A stretch of 64,000 nt of DNA from NCBI RefSeq assembly GCF_031585635.1, contig NZ_CP134195.1, positions 4,150,685 through 4,214,684 on the forward strand, in the 5' to 3' direction. How positions within the stretch are numbered: position 1 is the first letter of the stretch; each line of letters opens with the position of its first letter. The notes beneath the pieces are model-generated. The model ran no database searches. It was not told the DNA's origin and saw nothing but the letters and a program-made list of their open reading frames with translations. A program made the position numbers and the translations under genes. Origin of the DNA: Paraburkholderia sp. FT54. Its GTDB lineage: Bacteria; Pseudomonadota; Gammaproteobacteria; Burkholderiales; Burkholderiaceae. Shown in pieces: positions 62,188-64,000 of this stretch.

Positions 62188-63390
62188 ATGAATTCGGCGT
62201 TTTCATTTTTTCCAGCCTGGCCGCTTTCACCCGACGCCATTTTTTGGGCTGGTCTCGCATTGCTCGCCGCAGGTCTGTGCGGTGAACTTTGCTATCGCGC
62301 GTGGCGTTTGCCGCGCATTTCCGGGTATGCGGTCATTGGTCTGATTGCCGGCGCGGCCGGTTCGGGCGTGATCGACGCGGATTCCGCGAGCGCCGCGCGA
62401 CCGTTGCTCGATGTCGCGCTCGGTTTGCTGCTGTTCGAACTCGGCAGCCGGCTCGATTTGCGCTGGATCCGTCGCAATCCCTGGCTGATTCTGTCGAGCG
62501 TGGCCGAAGCCACGCTGACTTTCGCGCTGGTTTTGCCGATTTTGCTGCTCCTGAACGTGCCGCTCATGGTGGCAACCGTACTCGCCGCGATCTCCATGGC
62601 GACGTCGCCGGCCATGGTGATTCAGCTGAAAACCGAATTGCGCGCGGAAGGCCAGGTCACGCAGCGTCTGTTGACGTTGACCGCGCTGAACAGCATGTAC
62701 GCCGTAGTGATCGAAAAGCTCGTGTCGAGCTGGCTGCACCAGGAGATGTACGGCAACGTATTCGCGACTATCCTGCAACCGCTTTATTTGCTGGCCGGCT
62801 CGCTCGTGCTCGCGTATCTGCTCGCGCGTACCTGCACGTTCTTTTATCGACGTTTGAACATGCAGGACGAGCACTCGTTCGTCGCGCTGTTCGGTCTTGT
62901 GCTGCTGGCTATCGCGCTCGCGCATCTGTTCAAGCTGTCGACCATTCTCGCGCTGCTGGCGGCTGGCATTATCGTGAAGAATCATGAAGCGCGTCCGCAG
63001 TTGTGGCCGGAGCACTTCGGTACGGCCGGCTGGTTGTTGACCGTGATTCTGTTCGTGCTGACGCTGACTTCGTTCGAATGGAAAGACATCGCACTCGGCG
63101 GCGTTGCGGCGCTGGGTCTGATTGTTGCGCGTCTCGTGGCTAAACTGGTCGGCGTGCTGGCGTTCGCCAAGCCGAGCGGTTTGAACTGGAAGCAGGGGAT
63201 GGCGCTCGGTCTGTCTTTATCGCCGATGTCGGCGCTCGCTTATCTGCTCGTCGACGACACCTACAACCTCTATCCGAACTTCGATCCGCAACTGCGTGCG
63301 ATCGTGATGTGTTCGATTTTCGTGCTGCAGATTCTCGGGCCGTGGCTCGTTTACCGCAGCCTGGCGCTGGTAGCTGAACGGCGCGAATAG
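62188..63390 (+). CDS. CPA2-family cation/proton antiporter (KefB/KefC-like, no RCK domain)
   Basis: The 400-residue polytopic membrane protein has about 12-13 helices and ends after the membrane domain, so it lacks the C-terminal TrkA-N domain of Kef channels. Family features are RLPRISGYAVIGLIAGAAGS, the core GLLLFELGSRLDLRWIRRNP, and AISMATSPAMVIQLKTELRA, which replaces the ATS(S/D) region of classical members. The ATG at 62188 has AAGGAGAA upstream. It is followed after 130 bp by a YbdK-type ligase, a pairing that hints at thiol- or glutamate-linked ion efflux. Confidence 0.85.
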   Translation: MNSAFSFFPAWPLSPDAIFWAGLALLAAGLCGELCYRAWRLPRISGYAVIGLIAGAAGSGVIDADSASAARPLLDVALGLLLFELGSRLDLRWIRRNPWLILSSVAEATLTFALVLPILLLLNVPLMVATVLAAISMATSPAMVIQLKTELRAEGQVTQRLLTLTALNSMYAVVIEKLVSSWLHQEMYGNVFATILQPLYLLAGSLVLAYLLARTCTFFYRRLNMQDEHSFVALFGLVLLAIALAHLFKLSTILALLAAGIIVKNHEARPQLWPEHFGTAGWLLTVILFVLTLTSFEWKDIALGGVAALGLIVARLVAKLVGVLAFAKPSGLNWKQGMALGLSLSPMSALAYLLVDDTYNLYPNFDPQLRAIVMCSIFVLQILGPWLVYRSLALVAERRE

Positions 63391-63435
63391 TCAGTGCGAG
63401 CTGAAGAGCGCGTTGCGCTGCTCGAAGCTCGATGT

Positions 63436-63463
63436 TTGACACGTTTTTTCCAACTCATATTCG
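63436..63463 (+). promoter_or_regulatory. Promoter upstream of the YbdK-type gene
   Basis: Consensus TTGACA (63436-63441), a 16-bp spacer and TATTCG (63458-63463). Between it and the start codon lies a GGCCGGG/CCCGGCC hairpin (63474-63480 and 63494-63500) in the predicted leader. Confidence 0.55.
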
Positions 63464-63520
63464 ATCCAAAAACGGCCGGGCATGTGACCCACACCCGGCC
63501 GACCTGACTCAGGGGACGCC

Positions 63521-64000
63521 ATGTCACTCGAACCCTTCATCGATTCGAAACCGTTCACATTCGGTGTCGAACTCGAGATGCAGATCGTCAATACGCACGA
63601 TTATGATCTGACCAAAGCCGGCTCGGATCTGCTGCGTCTCATCAAGGACGAAAAGATTCCCGGCAACATCACGCCGGAAATCACCGAAAGCATGATCGAG
63701 CTGTCGACCGGCATTTGCACGACGCACGAGCAGGCCGTCGCCGACTTGCGCAAGATTCGCGACACGCTGGTTTCCGCCGCCGATCACCTGAACGTCGGCT
63801 TGTGCGGCGGCGGCACGCATGCGTTCCAGCAATGGAGCGAGCGGCAGATCGTCGATACGCCGCGCTTTCAGTACATCTCCGAGTTGTACGGCTATCTTGC
63901 CAAGCAATTCACCGTGTTCGGCCAGCACGTGCACATCGGCTGCCCGGATCCGGACAGCGCGCTCTATCTGCTGCATTCGATGTCGCGCTTCATCCCGCAC
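63521..64000 (+). CDS. YbdK-type carboxylate-amine ligase (GCS2 family), N-terminal part
   Basis: The frame is open from an ATG at 63521 (AGGGGA upstream) to the right edge, 160 codons without stop. The sequence ([79 protein letters not shown]) is that of the YbdK/GCS2 glutamate-cysteine ligase-like family. E. coli YbdK has weak ligase activity; the physiological substrate here is unknown. It may be co-transcribed with the antiporter or use its own promoter. A canonical gshA is already present at 36 kb. Confidence 0.9.
   Translation, partial: MSLEPFIDSKPFTFGVELEMQIVNTHDYDLTKAGSDLLRLIKDEKIPGNITPEITESMIELSTGICTTHEQAVADLRKIRDTLVSAADHLNVGLCGGGTHAFQQWSERQIVDTPRFQYISELYGYLAKQFTVFGQHVHIGCPDPDSALYLLHSMSRFIPH

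Overview
The window looks like a stretch of a Paraburkholderia (Burkholderia sensu lato) main chromosome. It is about 63% GC, and its gene content is typical of the group: a Wsp surface-sensing operon, a full type II secretion cluster with gspC inverted, a non-phosphorylative L-arabinose locus and MnmE/MnmC. It opens in yidD, followed by yidC and mnmE, the block that normally lies close to dnaA/oriC, so position 1 is probably near the chromosomal origin. The species call rests on recollection of protein families, not on a search.

Layout. 1-6.4 kb: the tail of yidD, yidC, a small XRE-type regulator, mnmE, a P4-type integrase relic without a catalytic tyrosine just after the mnmE 3' end, and two small envelope proteins. 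6.6-15.5 kb: the complete wspABCDEFR operon, in which a membrane receptor feeds a CheA-like kinase that phosphorylates the diguanylate cyclase WspR, with WspC/WspF setting adaptation. 15.5-22.8 kb: an orphan homodimeric 2-oxoacid dehydrogenase E1 with a divergent Lrp-type regulator, an SDR with a divergent GlxA-like AraC regulator, a HIT protein, a predicted small RNA, a small membrane protein and speG. 23.3-32.2 kb: a secreted protein, then the minus-strand block ALDH - araF - araG - araH - IlvD/Edd dehydratase with a divergent LysR regulator. This reads as L-arabinose (or related pentose) import and oxidation.

32.3-43.3 kb: yaeQ, a VOC protein, a predicted minus-strand small RNA, the ada-alkA alkylation-repair operon, a perfect 15-copy heptanucleotide repeat, gshA, a lipoprotein, a MarR-EmrB efflux pair with an operator-like dyad inside the marR promoter, and a NodT-type outer-membrane channel. 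43.4-56.1 kb: the type II secretion cluster (gspN-M-L-K-J-I-H-G on minus, gspC on plus, gspF-E-D on minus). A roughly 0.6-kb element with long inverted termini sits between gspJ and gspK and appears to supply the gspK start codon. 56.6-64 kb: a lytic transglycosylase, a His-rich COG0523 metallochaperone GTPase, an HU protein, mnmC, an intergenic region with DnaA-box-like sites and GTAAAC repeats, a CPA2 cation/proton antiporter and the start of a YbdK-type carboxylate-amine ligase.

The most interesting non-coding signals are a structured leader motif shared by mnmC and gspC (alternative or pseudoknotted stems), two predicted CUCCUC-bearing small RNAs, and the 61.4-61.65 kb DnaA-box region. 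The main protein oddities are an aldehyde dehydrogenase with both catalytic Cys and Asn replaced by Ser, and the tyrosine-less integrase. No tRNA, rRNA or CRISPR array was seen.
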